A stretch of DNA of 64,000 nucleotides from JBBSNV01 sp964458605 (GTDB lineage Bacteria; Pseudomonadota; Alphaproteobacteria; Reyranellales; JAQSWP01): positions 1 to 64,000 of the forward strand of contig CAYWLS010000011.1 in NCBI GenBank assembly GCA_964458605.1. Reading direction: 5' to 3'. The notes beneath the pieces are model-generated. The model searched no databases. It worked only from the letters and a program-made list of their open reading frames with translations, and was not told the origin of the DNA. The stretch's first letter is position 1; each line of letters begins with the position of its first letter. The translations under genes were made by a program, and so were the position numbers. Positions 7,884 through 15,923 of this stretch are shown one piece after another.

Positions 7884-8627
7884 TCACGAGCCGCGTTCGT
7901 TGGCGGCCTGCAGCTTGGCGATCTCGCCCACCACGGGCTCGCCACGCAGCGCTTCGATTTCGTTCTCCAGCTCGCCGACCCGCGCCTGCAGCGTTCGCAC
8001 CGTGCGGACCAGATCGTCGACGGCGTGCTGGATCGGGTCCGGCAGTTCGGGGCACGGCGTGCCGTAAGCGATGAAGGCTTGCACCTCGGACGAGCCGCCG
8101 ACCACGCGCGCGGGAATGCCGACGACGGTGGCGTTGGCCGGTACGTCCTGCACCACCACGGCATTGGCGCCGACGCGGGCGCCCGCGCGCACCGTGATCG
8201 GCCCCAGGATCTGCGCGCCGGATCCGACGATCACGTTGTCCTGCAAGGTCGGATGGCGCTTGACGTTGACCTGGGCGCGCGAATCGACCGCCGGCGCCGT
8301 GCCGCCCAACGTCACGTCGTGATAGAGCGTGACGTTATCGCCGATCTCGGCCGTCTCGCCGATCACCACGCCCATACCGTGGTCGGCAAAGAAGCGGCGG
8401 CCGATCTTCGCCGCCGGGTGAATTTCGATACCTGTCCAGAACCGGCCCCACTGCGAGAAGAACCGCGCCGCGAAGCGCCAATTGTGCTTCCAGAAGAAAT
8501 GCGCCAGGCGGTGGAAGCGCATGGCATGGAACGACGGGTACGAGAACACCACGTCCCAACGCGAGCGGGCCGCGGGGTCGCGTGCGATGATGCCGTCGAT
8601 TTCCTCGATTATGTTCTTGAAAATCAT
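7884..8627 (-). CDS. cysE: Serine O-acetyltransferase
   Basis: A 247-residue serine acetyltransferase (serine + acetyl-CoA to O-acetylserine), the first step of cysteine synthesis. The left-handed beta-helix of hexapeptide repeats spans about residues 65-190, with the active-site stretch IHPAAKIG and ADHGMGVVIGET (H83). The N-terminal helical domain is short, as in EpsC-type enzymes. The C-terminus adds a likely coiled coil (LQARVGELENEIEAL). It is the first gene of the isc operon and ends 55 nt before iscR, which links cysteine supply to cluster assembly. Confidence 0.93.
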   Translation of the reverse strand: MIFKNIIEEIDGIIARDPAARSRWDVVFSYPSFHAMRFHRLAHFFWKHNWRFAARFFSQWGRFWTGIEIHPAAKIGRRFFADHGMGVVIGETAEIGDNVTLYHDVTLGGTAPAVDSRAQVNVKRHPTLQDNVIVGSGAQILGPITVRAGARVGANAVVVQDVPANATVVGIPARVVGGSSEVQAFIAYGTPCPELPDPIQHAVDDLVRTVRTLQARVGELENEIEALRGEPVVGEIAKLQAANERGS

Positions 8628-8702
8628 GCGATTGCCGCCGATATTGCGACCTCGGGCGCAGACGGGGCCACGAGGTTCGGTTTGGTCCGCTCCCGTTGCC
8701 GT

Positions 8703-8735
8703 TATATATTTTACCCGAGTATTCCAGTCAAGTAT
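8703..8735 (-). promoter_or_regulatory. Sigma70-type promoter with overlapping type 1 IscR site (cysE-isc operon)
   Basis: On the minus strand, TTGACT (8726-8731) and TATATA (8703-8708) are separated by exactly 17 bp. The segment 8711-8735 matches the E. coli type 1 IscR consensus (ATASYYGACTRWWWYAGTCRRSTAT) at 22 of 25 positions by eye, and it covers the -35 element as in the E. coli iscR promoter. A transcription start near 8696 would leave a leader of about 70 nt to the cysE ATG. The match and spacing are read directly; regulation by the IscR encoded at 7310-7828 is inferred. Confidence 0.82.
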
Positions 8736-8845
8736 CAGGGTAGAAGATAAATGGCTGGTTTGGGTTAATTTCCGACCAGGGAAATCAGTTAAGTTCGTCG
8801 AATGATCCAGGCGTGGCGCCCGGCCGTCACCGGGTTTGGAACAGG

Positions 8846-9511
8846 ATGCCTGACATAATTTTCAATGGCCCGGACGGGCGGCTCGAAGGGCGCTATCATC
8901 ATAGCAAGCAGCCCAACGCGCCCGTTGCCTTGATGCTTCACCCCCATCCCCAGGCGGGCGGCAACATGCACAACAAGGTGGTCTTCACCTTGTTTCATGT
9001 CTTTGTAAACAAGGGCTTTTCCGTTCTGCGCTTCAACTTCCGCGGTGTCGGCCGCAGCCATGGCGTGTTCGATCACGGCCAGGGCGAGCTGAGCGATGCC
9101 GCCGCGGCGCTGGACTGGGCGCAGGCGGCCAATCCCGATGCCAGCGCCTGCTGGGTGGCGGGCTTTTCCTTCGGCGCCTGGATCGGCATGCAGTTGCTGA
9201 TGCGCCGGCCGGAGATCGACGGCTTCATCTCCGTGTCGCCGCCGGCCAACATGTACGATTTCGGTTTCCTGGCGCCCTGCCCGTCGTCGGGTCTGATCGT
9301 GCATGGCGACAAGGACGATGTGGTGCCGGCCGCCGAAGTGGCCAAGCTGGCCAACAAGCTGGCGCATCAGCGCGACATCACCATCGACTTCAGGCTGGTG
9401 AAGGGCGCCAACCACTTCTTCCACAACAGCCTCGACAAGCTGGGCGTCGAGGTCGACAAGTACCTCACCAAGGCCATGACCGCCGGGCCCAAAGAGGCCG
9501 TGGCGCGCTAG
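8846..9511 (+). CDS. Alpha/beta hydrolase (COG2945-type)
   Basis: A 221-residue compact alpha/beta hydrolase. The nucleophile elbow GFSFG has Ser108, the acid is in GDKDD (about D157) and the histidine is H190 in GANHFF. The HPHP motif (residues 32-35) and FRGVGRS fit the small dienelactone-hydrolase-like COG2945 family. The ATG at 8846 follows GGAACAGG, and the protein begins with the conserved PDIIFNGPDGRLEG. It is divergent from cysE and convergent with anmK, with 3 nt between stops. Substrate unknown. Confidence 0.88.
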   Translation: MPDIIFNGPDGRLEGRYHHSKQPNAPVALMLHPHPQAGGNMHNKVVFTLFHVFVNKGFSVLRFNFRGVGRSHGVFDHGQGELSDAAAALDWAQAANPDASACWVAGFSFGAWIGMQLLMRRPEIDGFISVSPPANMYDFGFLAPCPSSGLIVHGDKDDVVPAAEVAKLANKLAHQRDITIDFRLVKGANHFFHNSLDKLGVEVDKYLTKAMTAGPKEAVAR

Positions 9512-9514
9512 AAT

Positions 9515-10594
9515 TCAGGGGCGGGCGATCTTGCCGCCGGGCATGGGCCGCGGCACGCCGGTGGTGCCGGGCAGGCTCAGCGGAAGCCCCTTCATCACCC
9601 GTACTGCCAGATAGGCAAAAGCCTGTGCCTCCAAGGCGTTGCCGTCCCATCCTAATGTATCGCATTTGACCAGTCGGGCGGGCGCCAGGCGGATCGCCAG
9701 CCGCTCCATGAGCCAGTCGTTGTGACGGCCGCCGCCGCAGACGATCCAGCTGCGCGCCGGTTCGGGGAAATGCCGTGCCGCCTCGGCGATACTGGCGGCG
9801 GTGAACTCGGTCAGGGTCGCAGCCCCGTCGGCGGGGCCCAGCCCTTCCGCCAGCGCCGCTGTAAAAGCATTGCGATCCAGAGATTTGGGTGGGCGGCGGG
9901 CGAAATGATCGTGGCCCAGCCCCAACGCCACGCGCTGCTTGTCGGGCTTGCCGTAGCGCGCCAGGGCGCCGCCCTCGTCATGCGGCCGACCGGTATGCGC
10001 GCGCAGCCAGTCGTCGATCGGCGCGTTGCCCGGCCCGGTGTCGAAGGCGATGATCCGGTTGTCTTTTCCGATCCAGGTGACATTGGCCACGCCGCCGATA
10101 TTGAGCACGGCAATGGGCCGCTCCATGTCCCGGATCAGCGCGGCATGGAATAGCGGCACCAGCGGCGCACCCTGCCCGCCGGCCGCGACATCGGCGCTGC
10201 GGAAATCATAGGCGACCGGCAAGCCCGACCGCGCCGCCAACCGTGCGGCATCGCCGATCTGCACCGTCAGGCGCTGCTCCGGTTGGTGCAAGATGGTCTG
10301 GCCATGGAATCCAATAATATCTATATTTCCGTATGTTGAAGAACTTTCCTTAACTATTATATCAATAGCGTCAAAATGATAATCGGTGAGCTGGGCGGCG
10401 ATTTCTGCCACACCATCGGCATCGCCACGCCGCCCCAGCACGCCCCGCAGGCGGTCGCGGAAGCTTTCCGGATAGGGAACGGTGATGGCGGGGCCGGTCT
10501 GGACGAAGCCCTCGCCGTCGGAGCGCAGCAGCGCGGCATCGACCCCGTCCATCGAGGTGCCGCTCATCAAGCCGATCGCCGTCAATCCGGCCAT
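9515..10594 (-). CDS. anmK: Anhydro-N-acetylmuramic acid kinase
   Basis: About 359 residues. It phosphorylates and opens 1,6-anhydro-MurNAc released by lytic transglycosylases, feeding cell-wall recycling. Family signatures are GLMSGTSMDGVDA at the N-terminus (ATP loop), GFHGQT, AFDTGPGNAPIDDW and the C-terminal CGGGRHNDWLME. I placed the start at 10594 (MAGLTAIG), preceded by GGGACAGG; ATGs at 10606 and 10609 are alternatives. It lies divergent from tyrS and convergent with the hydrolase gene. Confidence 0.93.
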   Translation of the reverse strand: MAGLTAIGLMSGTSMDGVDAALLRSDGEGFVQTGPAITVPYPESFRDRLRGVLGRRGDADGVAEIAAQLTDYHFDAIDIIVKESSSTYGNIDIIGFHGQTILHQPEQRLTVQIGDAARLAARSGLPVAYDFRSADVAAGGQGAPLVPLFHAALIRDMERPIAVLNIGGVANVTWIGKDNRIIAFDTGPGNAPIDDWLRAHTGRPHDEGGALARYGKPDKQRVALGLGHDHFARRPPKSLDRNAFTAALAEGLGPADGAATLTEFTAASIAEAARHFPEPARSWIVCGGGRHNDWLMERLAIRLAPARLVKCDTLGWDGNALEAQAFAYLAVRVMKGLPLSLPGTTGVPRPMPGGKIARP

Positions 10595-10794
10595 CCCTGT
10601 CCCCATCATCCACCCGAGATCATCCACACCCCGGATCATCCACAAGGGCGGCACACTGTCCGATGCTGCCAGAAGCGGGCCGGCCGCGGGCCGGCCGCCG
10701 ACCGATCGCGGCGCCGCACCGGCCTTTGCCCCCATCACCCCGCCATGTTACATCGCCTGCCCGCCGGCGGGGCATTTTCCGGCAAGAGGCAAGA

Positions 10795-12048
10795 ATGGCA
10801 TCGTTCAAATCCGATTTCATGCAAGCCATGCACGCGCGTGGCTATGTGCACCAGGCCACCGACGAGGCCGGCATCGACGAACAGGCGGCCGCCGGCAAGC
10901 TGATCGCCTATGTCGGCTACGACTGCACCGCCGATTCGCTGCATATCGGCCATCTGGTGTCGATCATGATGCTGCGCTGGCTGCAGAAGACCGGCAACCG
11001 GCCGATCGCGCTGATGGGCGGCGGCACCACCAAGGTGGGCGATCCCTCGGGCAAGGACGAGACGCGCAAGCTGCTGGGCGTCGAGCAGATCGACGCCAAC
11101 ATGCAGGCCATCAAGCGCAGCTTCGCCAATTTCATGGATTTCGGGGAACAAACCGGCGGCGCCGTCATGGCCAACAACGCCGAGTGGCTCGACACCCTGC
11201 TCTACATCCCGCTGCTGCGCGAGGTCGGCCGCCACTTCTCGGTCAACCGCATGCTGACCATGGATTCGGTGCGGCTGCGGCTGGAGCGCGACCAGCCACT
11301 GTCGTTCCTGGAATTCAACTACATGATCCTGCAGTCCTACGATTTCGTCGAGCTGGCGCGGCGCTACGGCTGCAACGCCCAGTTCGGCGGCTCCGACCAG
11401 TGGGGCAATATCGTCATGGGCGTCGAGCTGGGCCGGCGCATGGACGAGCGCAGCCTGTTCGGCCTGACCTGCCCGCTGATCACTACCGCCTCGGGCGCCA
11501 AGATGGGCAAGACCGCCGCCGGCGCGGTGTGGCTCAATCCCGAGCGGCTCAGCCCCTACGACTACTGGCAGTTCTGGCGCAACACCGAGGACGCCGATGT
11601 CGGCCGCTTCATGAAGCTGTTCACCGACCTGCCGCTGGACGAGATCGCCCGGCTGGAGGCGCTGGGCGGCGCCGAGATCAACGAGGCCAAGAAGATCCTG
11701 GCCTTCGAGGCGACCCGCCTGTGCCACGGCGAGGCCGCCGCGCAACAGGCGGCGGAGACCGCGCGCCAGACCTTCGAGCAGGGCGCGCTGGCCGACAACC
11801 TGCCGTCGATCGACGTGGCGCGCGCCAGTCTCGAAAGCGGCATCGCCGCCTTCGAGCTGCTGCACCAGGCCGGTCTTGCCGCCTCCAAGAGCGAAGCGCG
11901 CCGGCTGATCAAGGGCGGCGGCGCGCGGGTCAACGACCGCGCCATCGCCGAGGAGGCGGAGGCCATCACATTGGCGATGGCCGACGGTGATGGCCGCATC
12001 AAGCTGTCCGCCGGCAAGAAGAAGCACGTCATCGTGCGGGCGGTCTGA
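10795..12048 (+). CDS. tyrS: Tyrosyl-tRNA synthetase
   Basis: A 417-residue class I synthetase of the bacterial TyrRS type. HIGH is present as HIGH at residues 50-53, and the KMSKS loop is KMGKT at 236-240, the variant usual in this family. QFGGSDQWGN gives the tyrosine-site motif. An S4 RNA-binding domain is at the C-terminus (SKSEARRLIKGGGARVN). The ATG at 10795 is preceded by AAGAGGC; frame further upstream has no family similarity. Confidence 0.96.
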   Translation: MASFKSDFMQAMHARGYVHQATDEAGIDEQAAAGKLIAYVGYDCTADSLHIGHLVSIMMLRWLQKTGNRPIALMGGGTTKVGDPSGKDETRKLLGVEQIDANMQAIKRSFANFMDFGEQTGGAVMANNAEWLDTLLYIPLLREVGRHFSVNRMLTMDSVRLRLERDQPLSFLEFNYMILQSYDFVELARRYGCNAQFGGSDQWGNIVMGVELGRRMDERSLFGLTCPLITTASGAKMGKTAAGAVWLNPERLSPYDYWQFWRNTEDADVGRFMKLFTDLPLDEIARLEALGGAEINEAKKILAFEATRLCHGEAAAQQAAETARQTFEQGALADNLPSIDVARASLESGIAAFELLHQAGLAASKSEARRLIKGGGARVNDRAIAEEAEAITLAMADGDGRIKLSAGKKKHVIVRAV

Positions 12049-12049
12049 G

Positions 12050-12661
12050 GTGGGCACCATCGAGAGCGTCGAGCAGCTCGAGGCGCTTTACGGCCAGCCG
12101 GGCGACGCCTCGCTGGTGAAGGAAGTGGGCTACGTCACGCCGCACTACCGGCGGCTGATCGAAGCCTCGCCCTTTGCCGTGCTGGCCACCGCCGGGCCGG
12201 AAGGTCTCGATTGCTCGCCGCGCGGCGACCAGCCCGGCTTCGTGCGCGTGCACGACGCGCGCACCCTGATGCTGCCCGACCGCATGGGCAACAACCGGGT
12301 CGATTCGCTGCGCAACATCGTGCGCGACCCGCGCCTGGCGCTGCTGTTCATGATCCCCGGCTCCGGCACCACCTTGCGGGTCAATGGCCGCGCCGTACTG
12401 TCGGTCGATGCCGATCTGCTGGCCTCGTTCGCGGTCGACAACAAGCTGCCGCGCTCGGTCATCGTCATGACCGTCGAGACGATCTTCTTCCAATGCGCAC
12501 GCGCCATCGTGCGGTCGGCGCTGTGGGATCCCGCCCGGCACGTCGAGGCCAAGTCCCTGCCCTCGCCGGGCGAGATCCTGGCGGCACTGAGCGACGACAA
12601 GGTCGGCGGCGAGAGTTACGACAAGGCCTGGCCGGAACGCGCCCGCAAGTCGTTGTGGTGA
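12050..12661 (+). CDS. Pyridoxamine 5'-phosphate oxidase-family flavoprotein (MSMEG_1061-like)
   Basis: A 203-residue split-barrel flavoprotein-type protein. The core PFAVLATAGPEGLDCSPRGD and DRMGNNRVDSLRNIVRDPRLALLFMIPG are typical of the PPOX subfamily exemplified by MSMEG_1061. The start is a GTG at 12050, one base after the tyrS stop, so it is probably translated from the tyrS transcript. The true substrate and cofactor (FMN or F420/haem) cannot be read from sequence; it is not PdxH. Confidence 0.82.
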   Translation: MGTIESVEQLEALYGQPGDASLVKEVGYVTPHYRRLIEASPFAVLATAGPEGLDCSPRGDQPGFVRVHDARTLMLPDRMGNNRVDSLRNIVRDPRLALLFMIPGSGTTLRVNGRAVLSVDADLLASFAVDNKLPRSVIVMTVETIFFQCARAIVRSALWDPARHVEAKSLPSPGEILAALSDDKVGGESYDKAWPERARKSLW

Positions 12662-12670
12662 GCGATCCGG

Positions 12671-15600
12671 CTACTGGCGCGGCGGCTCGTTGGGCGGCCG
12701 CGGCGGTTGGCCGCTCTCGAGGTTCTCGTCGTCCGGCGTGCCGCCGCCGAAGATGTTGCTGAGGAAGCCCGGCGCCAGCACCGACAGCGGGTTGGTGGTG
12801 ACCTTGGGCTGGGAAATCGGCCCTTCGACGGCATAGTTGATCGAGAACAGCCCCTTGCCGGGCCCGCCCAGGATCAGCGGTCCCAGCAGCGGTATGTTGC
12901 CGAGCACGCTGTTCAGCACGTAGGCCGGCACGATCACGCCGGAAATCTGCACCGTGTCGTTGTTGGTGTTGATGCGGCCCGAGGCGGTGATGCCGATCGA
13001 CGAGCCGGCGGTGCGCGCGCCGCGCAAGGTCAGCACCCCGCTTTCCCAGGTGAAGGGCGCCACCAGCTGGTTGAACTCAATGCCGTTGCCGGAGAAGCTC
13101 GACAGCGCATCGGTCAGCGCGCCCACGGTCAGCACGTCGCCGACCACCGGCGTCTTCTGCAGCTTGTAGGAATCGATGGTCAGTCGGCCGCGCAGCGGCG
13201 AGCCGGGCTTGGTGTCGTCGAACGCCGCGTCCAGTCGCGCCTTGCCGCCGAACATGCCCTCCAGCCAGCCCAGCGACTTGAGGACCGCGCCGATATCGGT
13301 CGCCGTCAAGGTCAGGCTGCGGCCCTGGTTGATCGGCCGGACGTCGAGCTGCAGGGTGGCATCGGGCAGCGCGCGGGCAGTGACGCTGCCGTTGAGCAGC
13401 CGGCCGCCCTGCATGTGCAGGCGCCCCACCACATTGTCGATCTCGCCGCGCTTGGTCAGCAGGCGGCGCAGGTTGAGATCGATGTCGAGGATCGGACCGC
13501 TGGGCGGCTTCACCGCGGCCGGCGGCTTTGCCTGAGCCTGCGGGGCGCTGTCGTCCGCCAGGTATGGCGCGGCGTCGAAGCTGTTGCCCTTCAGCACCAA
13601 GGCGAATCCCGATTCGGTGCGGGTCAGCGAGCCGCTCAGATCGTTGCGTCCGCTGATCAGCCGGTCGAAGCTCACCTGGCTGATGCCATTGGCGCCCAGC
13701 CCGAGCTTGCCGCGCAGGTCGACGTCGCCGGTGGCGAGTTGAACGTCGAATTCGCTGGGCCGCTTGCCCTGGTGGACCTCGAACGAGAGCTTGGCGCCGG
13801 CATCCTTGCCGGCCGGCTTGCTCCAGCCCAGCTCGGGCATGCTGAGCACCACCTGCTTCAGGTCGAGCGAGGCGTCGAGCACGCCGCCGCCGGCCAGATT
13901 GTCCTGGAAGATCGCCGTCACGCCGATCGGACCGCTGACATAGGGCGCCAGGGGCACGCCCAGCCGCGCCAGTTCGGCCACATCCAGCGTGGCCTTGAGC
14001 TGGTAGCGCCGCCGGAAGCCGACCGTCCTGCCGAAATTCTCGTGCCAACTGACGTCGGAGGCGATGCCGCCGACCTTGGCCTTGCCGCGCACGTCGAGTT
14101 CCTGCCCGTTGAGCTGCAAGGTCACGGCGCCGTCGGTCAGATCGACGCCGGGCACCGCGTCCTTGATCGACAGCGCCCGCGTCGAGGCCGAAGCCGAGAA
14201 CTCCACCTGTTTCATGGTCAGCCCGTCGAGCAGCGGAAACTGCAGCAGCAGGCGGGCGGCGATCTGTCCTCCCGCGCGCGACGGGGCGATGACCGAACTG
14301 GGCGGAATGCCGACCTTGGGATGCGACAGCAGCCTGACGATCGAGGCGAACGGCCCGGTCGCCGACATGTCGATCAGGGCGCGCTCGTCGGCCGAGTTGA
14401 GGTTGACGAGCGTCACGTCGGCGCCGTCGAGATTGATGTCGCCCAGCCGTCCAGTGTCGATATGGAATGCCGCCTGGGTCGGACCGAACGTGGCGTGGCC
14501 GCTGACGCCCTCCACCGGCGGCATCGGCGCCAGATACTGCACGGTGACGTCGGAGAACTTCATGCCGCCGCTGACGACGGTGGCTTCGAGCCGGTCGGGA
14601 TCGTCGAGCGGTCCCTTGAGCGCGAGCTTGAGCGCAATATCGCGCGCGGTGCCCTGGCTCACATTCGCCAGGGCCCAGCGCCGGCCGCCCGGAGCCAGGT
14701 TGGGCGGCCAGTAGCGCGCCAGATCGGCGCCGGCGAAGCCGTCGATCGCGATATCCGCCTGCAGGTCGAGGCCGGCGGAATCGAACCTGCCCTTGCCCGA
14801 CGCCGCCACGGTAGTGGTCCCCAGCACCACCCGGGCGTCGTCCAGCGCCAGCGTCCTGGCGGCGAGATTGACCTCGCCCCGCAAGGCGACGCTCTGCACC
14901 GAGCGGGCCTCGCCCAGAAGGTCGGGCATGTCGATGGTGCCCGCGCCCCCCGCCATATTGACCGTCACGCTGCGCAGATCGCCCTGGCCCGACAGCACGG
15001 CATCGACAGTGCCCGATAGCGGCACGTCGAACGCGGCCAGCCGGCCCAGCGACGGATCGATGGTGGCGAAGGCGGACGGCCGCAGTCCCTCGAAGTTCAA
15101 GGCAACCGCCAGCCGGTCGCGGTTGCGCGTGTAGAGCGCGCGCACGTTGACGGTCGAACGCTGCTGGCCGACATCGAGCTCCATGGTCGCCTCGCCCAGC
15201 ACGCCCTCCGCATCGCGATAGAGGGCGATGTCGGCGTTGGGCGCCCGCCAGGTCAGGTTGCGCGGCTTGTCCTCGAACACGATTTCCGCGCCGGCGATCG
15301 ACACGCGATCGAGCTTGCGAATGGCGCTGTCGCCGCCGCCGTTGAGCAATTGCTCGAACAGCAGGGCCACGATCTGGTCCGACGAATCGCTGCTTTGCTT
15401 GTCGAGGCCGTAATTGAGCCGGCCGTCCTGCTCGATGGCGACATGCAGCCGCAGCTTCTCGAGCTGGATCGAGGTAGGCGCCAGTTCCCCGGTCACCAGG
15501 GACACCAGGCTGAGCTTGACCGCGGCGTCGGGGATGGTGGCGATCACCTGTCCCTGGGCGCTGATCGCCTCGACCGTCTGGACATGGATTTCCAGGGTAC

Positions 15601-15814
15601 GGTCCCAGCCGGCCCAGTTCAGGCTCATGGAGCGGGCCACGAGGCGGATCGAACCGTCGGCGGTCGTCAGGCCGCGCTCGACATAGGGTCGCAGCAGGTC
15701 CAGCGGCACAGGGCCCTGCGACAGGCGCCAGACGGCCAACGCCGTCAGCACGACCAGTCCGGCGACGGCGAACATGGCCGTGCGCAGCAGAATCCTGCCT
15801 GTACGCCTGATCAA
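12671..15814 (-). CDS. AsmA-like/DUF3971 inner-membrane-anchored protein (YhdP-type)
   Basis: A 1047-residue protein with one N-terminal membrane anchor (about residues 11-30) and a long, almost all-beta periplasmic region rich in repeated short strands. The C-terminal section (VGDVLTVGALTDALSSFSGNGIEFNQL, then GRINTNNDTVQISGVIVPAYVLNSVLGNIPLLG) is the AsmA/DUF3971 signature found in YhdP. That family is proposed to form hydrophobic-groove bridges moving phospholipid to the outer membrane. The tail is Pro-rich. It ends 9 nt from the flavoprotein stop (convergent) and is divergent from glnE. Function is inferred from family only. Confidence 0.85.
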   Translation of the reverse strand: MIRRTGRILLRTAMFAVAGLVVLTALAVWRLSQGPVPLDLLRPYVERGLTTADGSIRLVARSMSLNWAGWDRTLEIHVQTVEAISAQGQVIATIPDAAVKLSLVSLVTGELAPTSIQLEKLRLHVAIEQDGRLNYGLDKQSSDSSDQIVALLFEQLLNGGGDSAIRKLDRVSIAGAEIVFEDKPRNLTWRAPNADIALYRDAEGVLGEATMELDVGQQRSTVNVRALYTRNRDRLAVALNFEGLRPSAFATIDPSLGRLAAFDVPLSGTVDAVLSGQGDLRSVTVNMAGGAGTIDMPDLLGEARSVQSVALRGEVNLAARTLALDDARVVLGTTTVAASGKGRFDSAGLDLQADIAIDGFAGADLARYWPPNLAPGGRRWALANVSQGTARDIALKLALKGPLDDPDRLEATVVSGGMKFSDVTVQYLAPMPPVEGVSGHATFGPTQAAFHIDTGRLGDINLDGADVTLVNLNSADERALIDMSATGPFASIVRLLSHPKVGIPPSSVIAPSRAGGQIAARLLLQFPLLDGLTMKQVEFSASASTRALSIKDAVPGVDLTDGAVTLQLNGQELDVRGKAKVGGIASDVSWHENFGRTVGFRRRYQLKATLDVAELARLGVPLAPYVSGPIGVTAIFQDNLAGGGVLDASLDLKQVVLSMPELGWSKPAGKDAGAKLSFEVHQGKRPSEFDVQLATGDVDLRGKLGLGANGISQVSFDRLISGRNDLSGSLTRTESGFALVLKGNSFDAAPYLADDSAPQAQAKPPAAVKPPSGPILDIDLNLRRLLTKRGEIDNVVGRLHMQGGRLLNGSVTARALPDATLQLDVRPINQGRSLTLTATDIGAVLKSLGWLEGMFGGKARLDAAFDDTKPGSPLRGRLTIDSYKLQKTPVVGDVLTVGALTDALSSFSGNGIEFNQLVAPFTWESGVLTLRGARTAGSSIGITASGRINTNNDTVQISGVIVPAYVLNSVLGNIPLLGPLILGGPGKGLFSINYAVEGPISQPKVTTNPLSVLAPGFLSNIFGGGTPDDENLESGQPPRPPNEPPRQ

Positions 15815-15923
15815 ACGGTAGACCCTCTTGCGCTGGTTGACCGGGTCGGCTTATTGCCCCAGCCTGCGCTCAACCCTTAGCCGAATAACAGGCAAGCCGA
15901 AGCAGGACAACGCTTTTCGCCAT

